Positions 10,673 through 24,128 of a stretch of 64,000 bases of DNA are shown here, in pieces; position 1 is the stretch's first letter; each line of letters opens with the position of its first letter. The DNA is taken from assembly GCA_963556495.2 (NCBI GenBank), contig OY747714.1:50591041-50655040 (forward strand), written 5' to 3'. Below the pieces are notes generated by a model. That model searched no databases. It was not told where the DNA came from and saw only the letters and a program-made list of their open reading frames with translations. Source of the stretch: Valencia hispanica (lineage: Eukaryota > Chordata > Actinopteri > Cyprinodontiformes > Valenciidae). A program made the translations under genes and the position numbers.

Positions 10673-11060
10673 CAATGGAGATCTAAGAAAGTAAGGTTGT
10701 GTCGGGGCAGAGAAAAAATTGGGTGAGGATAAACAATTTAAGGATTGTTTTGATTTATTTCCCTGTGTTTTTGCTGCAAGATTTAATTCTTCAATTGCTT
10801 GGGCACGAACAGGCCGTTTGGCCTGTAGTATAATCATTGTTAAAAGCTTACTGACCAATAGTCATTTTAATCATGCCACATGAGTTACTCCGTTCCACGG
10901 AGTGTTTCCGTCTAATCTCTGGTCCGCTAAGCTACACAGAGTGAACCCTTAGCCTGCGCTACATGCTTAAAGGTAGCTCCGTGTGCTGGTGCTGATAATC
11001 ATTCAGGAGCGCTATTTATGGTATTAAAAATACAGATCAGCTTCAAAATAGTTTAAACAG
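10673..11060 (+). other. Continuation of duplicated 3' flank
   Basis: Homologous to 48296-48650, including the ggtccgctaagctacacaga block. Similarity stops near 11060, where unit 2 runs into an LTR. No gene is seen. Confidence 0.65.
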
Positions 11061-11776
11061 AAAACTAATGTTTTGTCTTTACTTCAGTTTTGCATTGTGA
11101 ATTGGGTGTTTGAACACAAAGCAAGAGGTGCTACTTAGTCTTAAACTAATCATAATCAGTTTAAAACTAACTTAGCCTCACTCTCAAACTTTTCCATACA
11201 AGCATTGGGCTCAAACATACATAATAATACTGAACTGGGACATCACCTTCAATTTGTTGGTTATCGTTTCTACGTCTTTGCATATTGGTATATTTTTACT
11301 GTTTGTACTTTTGGTGTTTTAGTTTTATTGCTCATTTTACTTAGTGGTGTGTGTTAATTCCTTTGTTGATGAAAGTATTTTAACTGAAAAGTTGAATTTG
11401 TTTTGATAATAAACTTGTATTTTGAAAAGTTGTTTATTCCACATACATCTGTAGTAACTTGCTGTTAAAAAAAAACACCACAGGCTTAATCAATTTATTG
11501 TGTATCTTATTGCCATAGCCTTACCAGGCAGGTAGTCATACCCACCAACTGAGACTGAACTATTTGTTAGCTATTATTATTTCCTGCATAATCAGGATGG
11601 TGTTGCAAACTTGGTCATTTTGACCTAAATTACTTGCAGTTACAATGAGGTAGGCTGCTTACCCTGTAGATGTTGATACATCTAGAAGCTATTAGTCATG
11701 TTGCCTCATCACAACATTTTTGCTAACTGGAGGCTGGTGGTAGAGACTGAGCCTTGAACAAGCGATCCACGGGTAT
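11061..11776. other. Unassigned sequence
   Basis: AT-rich, with no reading frame or repeat that I recognise. An AATAAA is present near 11409. Confidence 0.4.
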
Positions 11777-12192
11777 TGTTGGAAAGGTGTTTTCACTCTA
11801 ATTTAAAGCCTATCTTAAAGGAACAGACACACATTTAATTTATGAACCTGGGCTCTCTCTGAGCTCTCGTTTTCCCTTCCCGCGTGCTCGTTCATTTCTG
11901 TAAAAAGGAGCAATAAGAACAACAAACAACAATTATATATTTTTAACAGCGAGACGTCGTTCGCTGGACTCAGTTCTAGTAACTGAGCACAGCTTTATCT
12001 CAGCTTAAGGTTTTTATTGAAACAAGTTAAAACTCCTCCCACATAGATCTTCGTTCACAGAATGGTCACAGCTTCTTCACACAAGGCACACATGATGTAC
12101 CAAATTCTTGATTGTTCACTGTTTCTAAGTGTTTCTACATGCACTACAAAATTAAACCCTCATACAACATTTACAGAATTTCTATCTCTTCA
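11777..12192 (-). repeat. 3' LTR of the endogenous retrovirus
   Basis: TGTTG...CTTCA as written on the + strand, with CA/TG ends on the minus strand. An AATAAA polyadenylation signal on the minus strand lies near 12015. Matches 18904-19328 with small indels. Confidence 0.9.
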
Positions 12193-14889
12193 TATCCCTC
12201 TTTTGATCTCTTAAAATAAGAGATCACTATATATAAGGAAAAAACGTCAGGCAGCACACTTATAGAATCATAAATTTTGAGTCTATCTTCTCTGGAACTC
12301 TTCGGATCAGCAGTCAAGTCATCTTGTTCTGGCCGGGAATTGTGGTCGTCCGGCTCGCTCTTCTATGACCTAAGGTGAGAGGTTGCCAGCACATCACCTA
12401 TATGCAGCTAAAATGTTTCTTTTCAGTAGCCTTGAGTTTGAAATCTCTAAGGACTGCACGCAGACCAGAGGATTGTTCTGCCTCTTTTGGCAGGGGTCTC
12501 AGCTTCTTTTCCTTCAAACCCTGCTGCCCCAGCTGGGCAGCTCTGCGCTCCAAGCCGCCCTGCCACCTGATGGTGCAGGTGTGCTGAAGTTGGAAACCTC
12601 TCAGCAGAGGGGTCAAGTAGCTCTGCTTCTTGCTGTTCTTCTCCCGCTCTGGCTTGCTGCTCCTGGATGTCCTCTCAGGTGCGTCCTGACTTCTCAGTGG
12701 GAATGCATTGGCTCCAGCCTTTTTCTTTAGTATGATTACCTGAGAGACTGTGGTCCGGTTGGCTGCTAGTCTCTCACCTGGTCAACAAAGCCTAAAAGAA
12801 GAGCTCGCAACAAATTTGCTTTTCCCTGTTTGGTTTATCCATAATTGTATCTGTTTTGAGATTCATTTCTTATGCATTTGTCTTTTTTTTTTTTTTATCA
12901 AATCCCTCACTCACCTCATAGTTTTAACTAGTGCCACACTGATCGGCTGCACTAACACAAAATCAAACTATTATCCAGACTGCTTACAAACTAGGTCTAT
13001 CTGTGGAAAAAGCTATTACTTTTGCTGTGTGTTGAAATCACAGGAATCATCATTGACACAAAGTGCACTCTAAAAATCCTGTATCAAAAATGAGCAACAC
13101 TGGAACAACCTAGACCATAAAGAATTTTTCTTCAAAATATATAGTAGGGGTTATAATGTAAATAAAAACTTCCAAACAAACACTAAATGCATAAACATGC
13201 CACAAGGTAAGATGAATGGGTTGTGTGCTAAAACAACCAACCGCACAAAGGTGCCAAAACAGGATGGAAAACAGGAAACATGTTTTTTAGGATTGTGCAA
13301 GTGACATGATGAGCATGTGACCGCTCAAAAGAAAAAATGCTTTGCTTCTTTAAAGCTCAACCCACAGAAAAGGATCAGTCTAATTTTATTCATTTACACT
13401 GCTAACCGCCTAAGTTCATTAAACTTATAGTCTTATAAGATTTTACCACATCACCGACTATTGTTATTCATCTTCTGAGCTGATGAAGCCCAATACTTAT
13501 AAAAGAAAATAATAATATAATTTCAACCTTTTTAACCAAAAAAACTGTTGAACCCTAAACAAATGCTGTTTTTTATTTCGTTTTTTCATTTATCTGAAAT
13601 GCTTTTAAAGCAACCAATTGAAAGACTTTGTTCGGAAAAAAATAATTGAAATTTAAGTTCCCCTAGTGCCTAAGGATCTCCTCCAGTTATATAAGTCTCC
13701 TGTTAAACAAGTGTGACTAGATTTGCAGCCTGTTACGGAAAGATAGTATAGTTTAATAAACTCCTGTATTGTAGATTAATTTCCATGTATATTTACAGTT
13801 GTTAAGCTCAATTCCTAGATCTCAGCTGCTATACCTTTCTGCCAAGGAAGAATTTAAAAAAACAACTGAATCTATAATTTAATGTGTCCAATCATAACAT
13901 GACCTTACCCACCTCGGTGCATGGGAAAAAAGATAATAGAAACTTATTTCAATCACTCCATAATTTGTTTTTAGGGGGCATATCGGAGCCCCGATGGGAC
14001 CATGAGGGGCTGAAATATCACACCTCCTCCTTCTGCTGTGTCGGATCTCCTCTGCAAATACAAGAAAAGAATGCTCTTTATGTCTTAACAGAAGCACATC
14101 CACCGTTCTCATTTTGAGGGTAATTGTGTCAGAGCCAAAATCCGCAGAGAATCAGCAGGTCGTCCATAGAAAAGTTCCCATCACATTCACGAAGAATGGA
14201 GCACATACTATATATTTTTCCCATGTACCCATGTCGTCCCAGTCTCCAATTTACTCTTACTTTTGTCATGGAAGTATATACATTTTTACCCATATAACTT
14301 CCTGTTCGTTCATGTACTGCACGCTCAGAATTTGTCCAAATCCTGGAGAGGAGTGTAACATCTGGAAACAGATCATTAAGATTAGTGAAAGCTTCTACAT
14401 ATCTGGGTAAATGTCCTACAGAATATGGCATCTGAGAACAAACAAAACAGTTAATAATGCTTCATTTATTTGCTAGATATCTTGCATATTGTCACCATAC
14501 ACTAGTTTCAAATGGGTTTCTGTGTGTCCTTCTCTGAGTAAACCAAGAAAATAAATCAGCATTCTCATGTGCTATATGTCGTTTTTCTGTGAGTCCTAAT
14601 GTTCCTATGGAATAACACCACCAAAAAGCTGTAAAAATAAAAGTACTAGATAGCAGAAAACCCCAAAAAACGTTAATTGTTACTATCTCTCCCTTCAAAC
14701 AGTCTCTATAGAAAAGTGGATCTCCTGGTACTCTTCACTGAGGTTGAGACAAGTAGAACCTAATGTACCTACTTCCCTTTGTAATCAGTCTTTAACACAC
14801 TTTTCTTAGACTGCTTTCCCTATATCTAGTAATGGTCACTGCTTTTTACAATGGGTTAAGTGTATCTAACTCAGTCTCTACAGCCATTG

Positions 14890-16120
14890 GTGTGGTCAAA
14901 AATACCTGGAATGGCCCCTTCCACCTGGGTGATGACCAATTTTCTGTTTACAGCTTTTAATCAGGATCCAGTCACCTACTTTCAGCTCACTTCTTCCTGT
15001 AGGAATATAGGATCATCTGGCATATGATTAGTTTGCATTTATACATTATGTAATTATCAGTATTTTGATCATGAAAACCCACCAAATCTTAATCTAATTG
15101 TTCTTTAGAAGAGAGTATACCAATCTAAGGAATTCTATATCTCACCCATAGATTATTTCAAATAGAATGAGGCCAATATTCAAATTTGGTATTATATGCA
15201 TTTATAATTTACCAAATCAAGACTATCCAATTTTGTCCCGTTTCTTCCATTGCTTTTTTTTTTAATTTGCAACATTTTATCATAAAGTCATAAATCAGTT
15301 TGTAATTGTTCCTCTTATTTTAATATACCAAACTGTAGGAAGGATAAGGTCTCATCAAATCCGTTCAATTGCTTGGTGTTATATTCATATATAACTTTAT
15401 TGTAACCAAACAGTATCTCCAATTCTGTTTAGTCTTATCCATGGCCTTTCTTAATCTGCTTTTAGAATCCAATTGTCTCTTAAAAATGATCTATAATCTT
15501 TGTCCTATCTGATCAATTATTTCATTCACAAAATGTGTTCCGTTACCACTATAGATCATTTGTGGATATCAAATCTAGGCATTATTTTTCTAAACAACAT
15601 TTCTGCAACAGTTAGTGTATCTAAATGTTTCACTGTTAACATTACAAATCCATTAGGAGAAATAATCTTTTCTTACCAAATAGAGCTTCTTCAATACAGC
15701 CTTCGTTTGCTCAAAGCTGTTTCTTAATTTTATATGAGAAGCTTTTCTTTTTTTCCATGTCTGACACAATTCTTGTCCACAAACTAATCAGATTGAGAAT
15801 TGAATTGTCCGTAAGAAATGCTTTAATTAGTTCGCCACTAGAGGTCGCCATACCCCTGTTCCTCATTGTTGGCCAAATGCCAAAAACATGCAAAGTTCAA
15901 TTTGAATCTTCTGTTAGCAATAATATGATTATTTTATCTTCATCTGATTACAAACTTCAATTAAAACTTTAATTTTTCTCTTTCCAAGTAGAACAATTCT
16001 TTGGTAGCTGTCCCGTTTCAAGAATTTTATTAAAATCTACAATTTGGATTATTAATTTATCCCCTACAGAGAACATGCCCAACTTCAAGTGAAATAGGAA
16101 ATCTCTTCCTAACAAATTAG
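14890..16120 (-). pseudogene. Retroviral pol remnant (protease and integrase pieces)
   Basis: At 16089-16118 the minus strand reads NLLGRDF, the C-terminal block of retroviral aspartic protease. At 15521-15550 it reads S-G-N-G-T-H-F-V, the integrase core block in which the catalytic Asp is replaced by Gly. At 14900-15000 a GDW/PRW-type segment of the integrase C-terminal domain is recognisable across a frameshift. Reverse transcriptase and RNase H are missing between them, and stops are frequent. Assignment rests on these short blocks and their order. Confidence 0.65.
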
Positions 16121-18882
16121 AAACAATTCTCGAGATAATATGATTAACACATCAGATTTTTCCTGTAGCAAAATCTATTATTTTTATTTCATTTTTCTAA
16201 CAACTCAATCTCATTTTTTAGTGGAAAACAAAATTCCTAATTTTTTTCCTCTCCATCTGGCTACACTAACTTCCTACCATTTTGTCAATGAGATAATCAG
16301 CAACTGATATTTCCATAACAAAACATCACATCTCTATTCCTTGCTCTCTGCTTATCTGCTCCTTCATAAAGATTCTACAAACTAGCTTATTATTATGATA
16401 ATATGTGGAAGAGTCTGTTGCTAGATGTCCAAAACGTGGTACCATTCTCAACTCAGACTAGGGCGTGGGCCGGCAACCTCTCCCAGTCTCAGGTGTAGGT
16501 CCAGACATCTTTTCTGCTAATTCAGACTAATAATTTCATCCAATTAGCAACAAATCCATTGAGTATAAATATGGAAGTCCGCTTATACTCAGTGTGCTAC
16601 GGTAACTAAAGTTGAAGTTTGGAGTGCGGTACTACATTCTTTACTACGGTAATCCCGTAACGAACATTTCTTCTCTTTTTTTCAGTCTCTAACCCAGCGC
16701 ATTACAACATTGTTTCCTTTCAACATGTATCTATCTGTCATTAAAATGTTAGAAGCAAGCATCTGAAGCTGCCGCTTGTTACAAAGAATAAATTCACGTA
16801 GCCACCCAGCTGCTACCCCACAGGACCTGTAGACATCCGCCTGTATTTCAAAATAAAATCACTCTGCTCATTATCCGTCATTTTAAACCATTTCTTTTCT
16901 ACTATATGAGAGATCTCACAGACATCCCATGAATATCATTAAAAACATTAGCTAAGGTTTTTTTATTTATTATTATAGAGTAACAGTTGCCGCTGCACTT
17001 AAGAAATCCCCACCTTTTGTATAGAGAGCTGCAAGCAGCTCATAAAACATCCTCCTCCTTATCAGCTAGCGGGGGGAGGTGTGTTCCTTCCCTTCTGCCT
17101 TCCTGCAGTTGGATAACCTTTAACAATTTTGAAACGCATGATGAATCTGGTTTCAAACAAGTCTTTTTTTCTCAGGAAGAGAATTTTACCGGTTCTGAGG
17201 CACCCCATCACAGTTGGTTTGTTTATTAACAGAACAACTAACGACTCATTGTTGAGGGATAGAAGGGGGGTCTTTTTTATTATCAGAACAGCCCTACCTT
17301 GAGGGACAGAGGGAGGGTCTTTTTTATTATCAGAACAGCCCTACCTTGAGGGGTAGGGGGAAGGGGGTCGCTTGTTTGAGATAATTCATTTAGATCACAG
17401 TAAAGTTGACCTTACTCTTCATAGGATTTTTTGAAATATGGAAGTTAGTTTTCTCTTTTATTTTTCTTTCTTTCGGAACTTTAGGAGAAAACAAAATTTA
17501 AAACATTTTTCATCCTCCCAGGTGCTAAAAAACACATCAGCTTCACACATGAACCCCTCCTTTTTCTCTTCTTCGCTCCTTCCTGAGGAATTCCTTTGTT
17601 TGAGACGCCAAAAGTCTAATTCTTCTATTTTGATCTTTTTAATTTTATTTTATATCGCAACTACCAAGAAGTGCGCAAAATTACTCAATCGTCCTTCAAA
17701 TTCATAATCTTTATTTATTTTTAAAGAAATGTATTGTCTTTTCTCTTACATAAATTTTCCACCTCCTTTAAATCTTCTTTGCTATTTTTTCCCCATATTT
17801 TGATAAGTTACATTTTACTGTTTTTATTTTTCATTTTTAAATATTTATCATTCTCATGTTAATGAAGTAAATTCAGCTTTTATTTCTCTTTTCTCTGATC
17901 TATTTATCTTATCGCAGTGTTATTTACTCAATTTTCAAACCATGAGACTCCTTTCAGCCTACAGCTGTTTCACCATAGAAATCTCCATTCATTCACACAC
18001 ACACACAGTCACACAACCGGTTTATCACACAGTAATACAATTATGTATTTATTATCATGTTTTTTCATTACTAGTATTATTATTTAGATATTATTTATCA
18101 TTAGATCATTAGGCCTATTTCTAATTGAGATCCCAAATCTCTGCGCGCTTTGGAGTCCAACTCCTTTAACATGAATATTCACTCAAAGATCCCCGATCTT
18201 TATTTGCAAAACACAAACTTGCATTACAAAGGTCCCGGACCTAGTTATTTCTTCTCTCTTATTTTAAATTCTTTCACGCATCAAATTTTTTATTCACTGG
18301 CTGTTGTCCCTGTGAAGGAAGACCCCGTCATCAACTGTTGCTCCGGGAGGAACTCCGCGATGTTCCGGCCTCCACGTTGAGCTGGAGTTCTCCAGAATCC
18401 AGCTGGTCCTAGACCAGGCCATGCACGGGCTCTCAGCAGCCTGCGGCTCCTCCTGGAGATCCAGTCAGATTTGGGATCCTGCTCAAAGGAACAAGAAATG
18501 CCAGGTTTGAAATTGCTCTCTGATCTCTGAGTTTTCTTTTTTTAGATATTCCGTGGTTTCTCAATCCACGAGCTGATCCCACTCAGCCTACCTACAGTTC
18601 CGAAGACACAGGCTTTCAGTAAGAAGCGTCCTAGCTTACCTTAGGGCCGGCCATACCCTGAGTTTACCGACCCTGTCGGCGTCTATTTAACTCAGCAGAA
18701 ACAGAAATCAACATTTACTGGAGAACTACAGACAGAACATACTTTGAGATTAGTCAATTTTGCGCCTCGTGTGTCAGCGCTTACCAAATAACTTCAGACC
18801 TGGGTCACTTCCGTCCTCCGATCTCCAGTATCTGCTGATCACAACAATTTCCAAACTCACGTTTTCCTTTGCTCCTCCAGAA

Positions 18883-18900
18883 ATCACGTCGGGGTCACCA
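18883..18900 (-). promoter_or_regulatory. Primer-binding-site-like sequence
   Basis: The minus strand reads TGGTGACCCCGACGTGAT three bases inside the 5' LTR, with the TGG start expected of a tRNA-primed site. I could not assign the tRNA. Confidence 0.75.
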
Positions 18901-18903
18901 TTT

Positions 18904-19328
18904 TGTTGAAATGGTGTTTTCACTCTAATTTAAAGCCTATCTTAAAGGAACAGACACACATTTAATTTATGACCCTGGGCTCTCTATGAGCTCTCATTTC
19001 ACCTTCCCGCGTGCTCGTTCATTTCTCTAAAAAGGAGCAATAAGAACAACAAACAACAATTATATATTTCAACAGCGAGACGTCGTTCGCTGGACTCAGT
19101 TCTAGTAACTGAGCACAGCTTTATGTCAGCATAAGGTTTTTATTGAAACAAGAGTTAGCAGGAAACTCCTCCCACATAGATCTTCGTTCACAGAATGGTC
19201 ACAGCTTCTTCACACAAGGCACACATGATGTACCACATTCTTCTTGATTGTTCACTGTTTCTAAGTGTTTCCACATGCACTACAAAATTAAACCCTCATA
19301 CAACATTTACAGAATTTCTATCTCTTCA
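18904..19328 (-). repeat. 5' LTR of the endogenous retrovirus
   Basis: Direct copy of 11777-12192. It contains nine extra bases near the polyadenylation signal relative to the other LTR. Confidence 0.9.
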
Positions 19329-19339
19329 GTATGTAGTAA

Positions 19340-20815
19340 AAAAAAAAAAGTGTTGACAAGCTAAAAGAAAATGGTGGAGAACTCGACTCCAGGTTAACTG
19401 TGAGATCTACACACACAGACTGAACAGATTTCAATTAACTCTAAAAAATGCAAAGGCGTCGTTCTTCTCTGAAATCATTAACAGAAAGATTAATAATGTG
19501 TGCACTCTGCAACAGTAGAAAGACTAACTAATCCTCCAATGTCAGTAACCCCTTAACTACATTCTACCAGGGCCTGCAATGAATTTGCAGCTGTTTTACT
19601 AAAAAGATTCAATTGGACGGTCAGTCTGAACCTCAGTACCGAACCCACTACCAATGTTATACTCACTCAACACCAATGTAGAGAAATTGTCAGAATTCCA
19701 TAAATTAAACCAAACCTTGAAGAAATCATTAACCAATTAAGCCCCTCCTCTTGCTGTCTTGATATCCTATCCACAGTTTTTCTTCAGAATGTTTTCCCTG
19801 TCATTGGGTCTGATCTGATTCAAATAGTGAACTCAACCCTCCTCTCAAGTGTCTTCCCCCATGCTTTAAAAACAGCAGTTATTAAACCGCTGCTAAAGAA
19901 GAAGAATCTGGACAAGTTAACACACAACTACAGGCCAATTTCTGGTACAGTACTTGGCTGGTTTGAGTCTTACCTAAAGAACTTTTCATTAGAACGAACA
20001 GAAATCACATGTGGAGTGCCCCAGGGCTATATGTAATATCTACATGCTCCCACTAGCCCAGATTATAACAAGCAATACGATTAGCTAACATAACTCTGCA
20101 GATGATGATTCAGCTTTACATTATGATGTCACCCGGTGACTTTGAACCCATCAGCATCTTCACAGGTCTGCCTAAAAAGTCAATCAGTCTGCTGCAGCTG
20201 ATCCAGAACGCTGCCGCTCGCATCCCCACTAGAACCAGGAAAGTAGAGCACATCACCCCAGTTCTAAAGTCTTACACTGGCTCCTTGTAGCTCAGAGAAT
20301 AGACTTCTAAATACTTCTACTTGTTTATAAATCATTACATGGCTTAGCACCAAAATATGTTGAAGACCTGTTTTCACGGTACCAACCACCAAGACCACTC
20401 AGGTCCTCCAACTCTAGCCTACTAAACATCCCTAGACTCAGAACCAAACATGGAGAAGCAGCTTTCAGTTTCTATGCTCCCCTTATCTGGAACAGACTTC
20501 CTGACAAGTGTAGAGCTGCTGAAACTCTGAACTGCTTTAAATCGAGACTAAAAACCATCTGTTTAGAATTGCCTTCGAGTAAATGCTTGATGTCATATGT
20601 ATGAAATGTGTTCATGCTCTCTTGCTTTATTGATTTTTCTCTTGCTTTATTGTGTATCGTGTGTAATGTGTGTTTCTTTTACTTTTAATTTCCAATGTTA
20701 TATTCCATGTCTGTTTGTTTTTTGTTTTTTTTTATCACCAAATCATGTAAAGCACCTTGAATGTCCTTCTGAAACAGCTGAATGCATCCACTGATGTGAA
20801 CTGAATCTATGTTTA
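19340..20815 (+). mobile_element. L2-like LINE, internally deleted, 3' end present
   Basis: The + strand reads AVIKPLLKKKNLD, then NYRPIS joined directly to GTVLGWFESYLKN and TCGVPQG (19860-20030). The finger and palm regions between these blocks, including reverse transcriptase motif A, are therefore deleted. At 20150-20570 the C-terminal block ([28 protein letters not shown]) follows, then an A/T-rich tail to about 20815. There is no YADD catalytic motif. Confidence 0.75.
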
Positions 20816-22240
20816 TCTTCTGGAGCTTGGCATAGAGAAAGTCCACATGTGGCATGATGTGATGGAACAGTTCAAGAAAAAAAATAAAGTCAGGATCTTC
20901 CAGTAGCCTAATGTGACCTCCTGCTTCTTTGATGGTGTTGTCGTCAAAGTCACTTGATGCTCGAATTCCTATGAAACAGTCAATGAGGTCTCCTCTGCGC
21001 TCAAACACCGTATTGACAGCCCGGCTGTGAAAGTTCCATCTTACATGGCTGGATGTTGGCAGTCTGTGAGCCACTATATTATCAAGGACACTGGTGCGCT
21101 TGGGGGATCTTGAAAAAAATCTTGCAAATCCACCAAGATCAGAAAAAAAATTCTCACTGCTGAAATGTGAGAGGTTGCCTGTTGCATCATCAGCTTAAGT
21201 TGATGTGCGTAGCAATGGATGTAGTGTGCATTTGGATACTCATCCTTTATTCTCTGCTGAACACCTGAAATAGCACCCCTCATGATGCTTGCTCCATCAT
21301 ATGCCTGGCAGATGAGTTTGGCTTTCTGTCCATCAGGAAATATTGCAGCAAGACGTTCACTTAATGCTGTAGCAATGGACTCAGCTGTTGTTGACTGTAG
21401 AGGGATGAACTAAAAAAATCGTTCCTGCACGGCGTTTTTGCCATCAATGTAACGAAGCACAAGCACAAGTTGGTTCTGGGTGCTGATGTCCATTGTCTCA
21501 TCTGCCTAGATTGACAGAAAATCACTTTTCTGGACTTCTTTGATTAGCTGTTCCTTTACAACAGACAACATGCAGTCAAGAAGCTCATTCTGGACCGTCT
21601 TTGATGTCCCTCTGAACACAGTTGCGTTCTCAAGGTGCTCTCTCAAAGCAGTGTCAAGTGAGCCTAACAAGTCCACCAAACCACGGAATATCCCTGGGTT
21701 ATCAGAGCTCTCTGTCTCGTCATGGCCACACAAAGCCAGCTCAAAAGCACCACAGAACTTCACGCAGTCTATAATTCTAGAGAGGATGTGTCTATTTTTT
21801 GTCACCTCTTCATTGTGCTTCTTGATGCCAATTCTGTAGCCTTCGTTGAGCTGCGGTGCGATGCTAGGCTTCCAAAAAGTTTAGCTTCAAGCTATTATCG
21901 ATGTGACTGCGGCTACATTCGTGTTTCTTTCCTTATTCAGTCAAATGTTTTAAGTCCTTCATTCCAGTTGTGGCCCATAACATTTCGGTCTCAGGACTTT
22001 GAAATAACAGGCAGGGCAAAGAAAAAAAGCGCATTACTTACTGGACATCCAGTTAGCCAACTGTGTTCAGTGTACACATTGGAGGAGAAGCTCCGATAGT
22101 ACGTTATGCCGCAATCTGTTGCCTGCTGCAGAATATTTAAATACGGACGGTCAGGTCCTAAGTCCTTTACCCTTTTCTTCTCTTCATCTGACCGACGAAA
22201 AAAAGGTATCTGACGTAACGAAACAACCGAGTTTTTCTTT
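20816..22240 (-). pseudogene. hAT-family transposase (TTF-type zinc finger, DUF4371-like) remnant
   Basis: In order on the minus strand: a TTF-like block (SWLTGCPVSNALFF, 22030-22080), a region reading IIDCVKFCGAFELALCGHDE (21730-21790), QADET(M)DIS-type sequence near 21500, YDGASIMRGAISGVQQR (21240-21310), then HCYAHQLKLMMQQ and VRWNFHSRAV to about 20820. These match the catalytic region of ZMYM-like hAT transposases, which cut and paste DNA. At least one in-frame stop and several shifts are visible, and the C-terminal dimerisation region is missing. Confidence 0.72.
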
Positions 22241-22761
22241 TATCACAGTTGCCATGCTGTTGAAGAAGTAGAGTAGGAATTCAGTAGCTTCTCTTCTCTG
22301 GTTGTGAGGCACGGCAGTGAAAATCTCGGACTTGTGCGGCGAACGTTTGCTCTGATGATGATGGACGCATTGGATTCGATTAATTGTTCAATCACATTAA
22401 GATTAAAGATATGGGCAAGAACCCCATTGGCCTGGGCGCACATAAATGCGCCCAAGAAATAAATTTTCATGCACCCATGAAAAGCTGCCTTTGCCTGGGC
22501 GGGACCAAAAAGACTGTCATAGACTTCAGCGTTACCGGCGCCCCTGAGGAGGAGGGCTTTATATCTAATAACAAATAGCAAGCCTAGCCGGGCGCAGAAT
22601 GGTTCATGGTAATACCAATATTATTAGAGGATTATTATTATAATCACACTATTACATGAGGAGAACATAGCATTGTTTAATTTGTTATGGTTGGCTTGAA
22701 CTTGGTCAATATTTTACGGGTGGGCGGCGCCCCAGTGCCCTTTATAGACCCACCGCCACTG
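20816..22761 (-). mobile_element. hAT-type element (ZMYM/TTF transposase group), 3' end lost
   Basis: The minus-strand 5' end at 22761 reads CAGTGGCGGTGGGTC, a hAT-like terminus. Transposase remnants follow to 20816, where L2 sequence begins. The opposite terminus and the target duplication are not present. Confidence 0.65.
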
Positions 22762-24128
22762 ACTGGGAGTGGTAGCTTACCAGAAAGGGCGAGAGGGATA
22801 TGCATGGGATGAGCGTTTGCTGCAGGTACGAGTGCGTTATTCCGCCTATTTTGATACTGAAAAAACGTGAAAATAAAATGCGATCAATGTCGAACTATAG
22901 GAGCTGACTACTGGAGCCGTTTAGCGATCCAAGGGAGCGCTGTGTACGTTTAGACAATGGAATCGGTAAGTCGTGCTAGCATATAGTTTTCACTTCATTC
23001 ACTCTATAGCTTAGCCTCGGCTAACCGTTCCATTGGTTTTAAACATGGACGGTTAGCCTGGGTTTTCTGGACGTTTTCTCGAAATATGAGACACAAGTAA
23101 CATAAATAATGTGAACAATTTGTTATGGTTGTCATGATTATTCTGTATGGTTAAACTTAATTTGTGGCCCGTTTAAAGCCTGTTTTTGATAATTATCCTT
23201 GCTATATATCCCAGGCTCTATATTAAGCCCAGTTAGTCAATGGGGCGGCTATACACGTTATTGGGGATATTGAGGGAGGTTTTTGGATTGATTGATTCTT
23301 TCCTAAATATCTTAATATTTTAATTATATGTATTTGATTATAATATTAAAATAATATTCAATTAGAATTTATATTTTGAACTATTTATATTGTACAATAT
23401 GGATTTTTGATGCGGCTATTTATACTAATATTTAGTATTGATTGTTGGTATTTCTGATAATTGTGTACATCCGATGATTAATTAGTCGTGTCTTCATGTA
23501 GGCCAGGTTTTGATGGCGAGCTGGAAGTCCACGAACTGTCAAGGCTTATATAGCCTGAATAATTCTCTGCCTGGATCTGAACTAAACTGCAGAACCTCCT
23601 CCGTTGGGCCGGCTGGTAGGAGGCTCCTGCATGCAGCCATTTTTTTCTTCTGGTTATTTTGTTCCTTGGGTGTTACATCCCAAACTTTTAGGCAAATCCG
23701 TACTTGCTTCATTCATTTATTTTGTTTTTTGACAATAGCCTCTGGACATTACTGGGCTTGTGAGTAGTTCCCTTTGAACTTTACAGCACGGCCAAGGAAG
23801 AAAAGAACAGAACTATTTGTGGTTTACACTGCAGACTTTCAGCATCCGCACTATTGAAGTTGTTAAATTAATTATTTCTTCACTTTGTACATTTTTGTAA
23901 ATATGTATTGAATTATTGGCCATTAATTTACTATTTGTTGTTTGTTATTATTTTGCACAATATAAGGTACCTATTAACCACATCTATGGGTCAGTCTCTT
24001 TTGATTCTTTCTTTCCTCTGGTCCTAGAGCCAAACCTAGAATCTTCTGATGATCGTTCCAGTTTTTTGTATTGCATTAGTATTTAGTACAATTGTGAGTG
24101 TAACGGCTAGGTTACATGTGATCCAATT
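22762..24128. other. Unassigned region with exon-like start
   Basis: At 22955-22970 an ATGGAATCG runs straight into a consensus donor (GTAAGT), following about 100 bases of moderately GC-rich sequence. A possible acceptor (tgtag/gccagg) lies near 23502, followed by 260 bases of open sequence to 23767 with no recognised domain. This could be a small unknown gene or chance. The rest is AT-rich with nothing identifiable. Confidence 0.25.

Larger units (their letters stand above)
11777..19328 (-). mobile_element. Endogenous retrovirus, complete by its termini, coding decayed
   Basis: Two direct LTRs (11777-12192 and 18904-19328) bound the element and are flanked by the 4-bp target duplication GTAT (11773-11776 and 19329-19332). 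Polarity is minus: next to the right LTR is a primer-binding-like site, and next to the left LTR is a polypurine tract (aaaagagggata on the minus strand, 12193-12206). Minus-strand remnants of protease and integrase lie at 14890-16120 in the expected relative order. The distance between them is too short for a whole reverse transcriptase and RNase H, so much of pol is deleted. The 12.2-14.8 kb part, where env would lie, has only short frames; a GC-richer block at 12480-12720 may be foreign. The integrase C-terminal motif suggests a gamma/epsilon-type retrovirus. The element cannot encode functional proteins as read. Confidence 0.85.
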
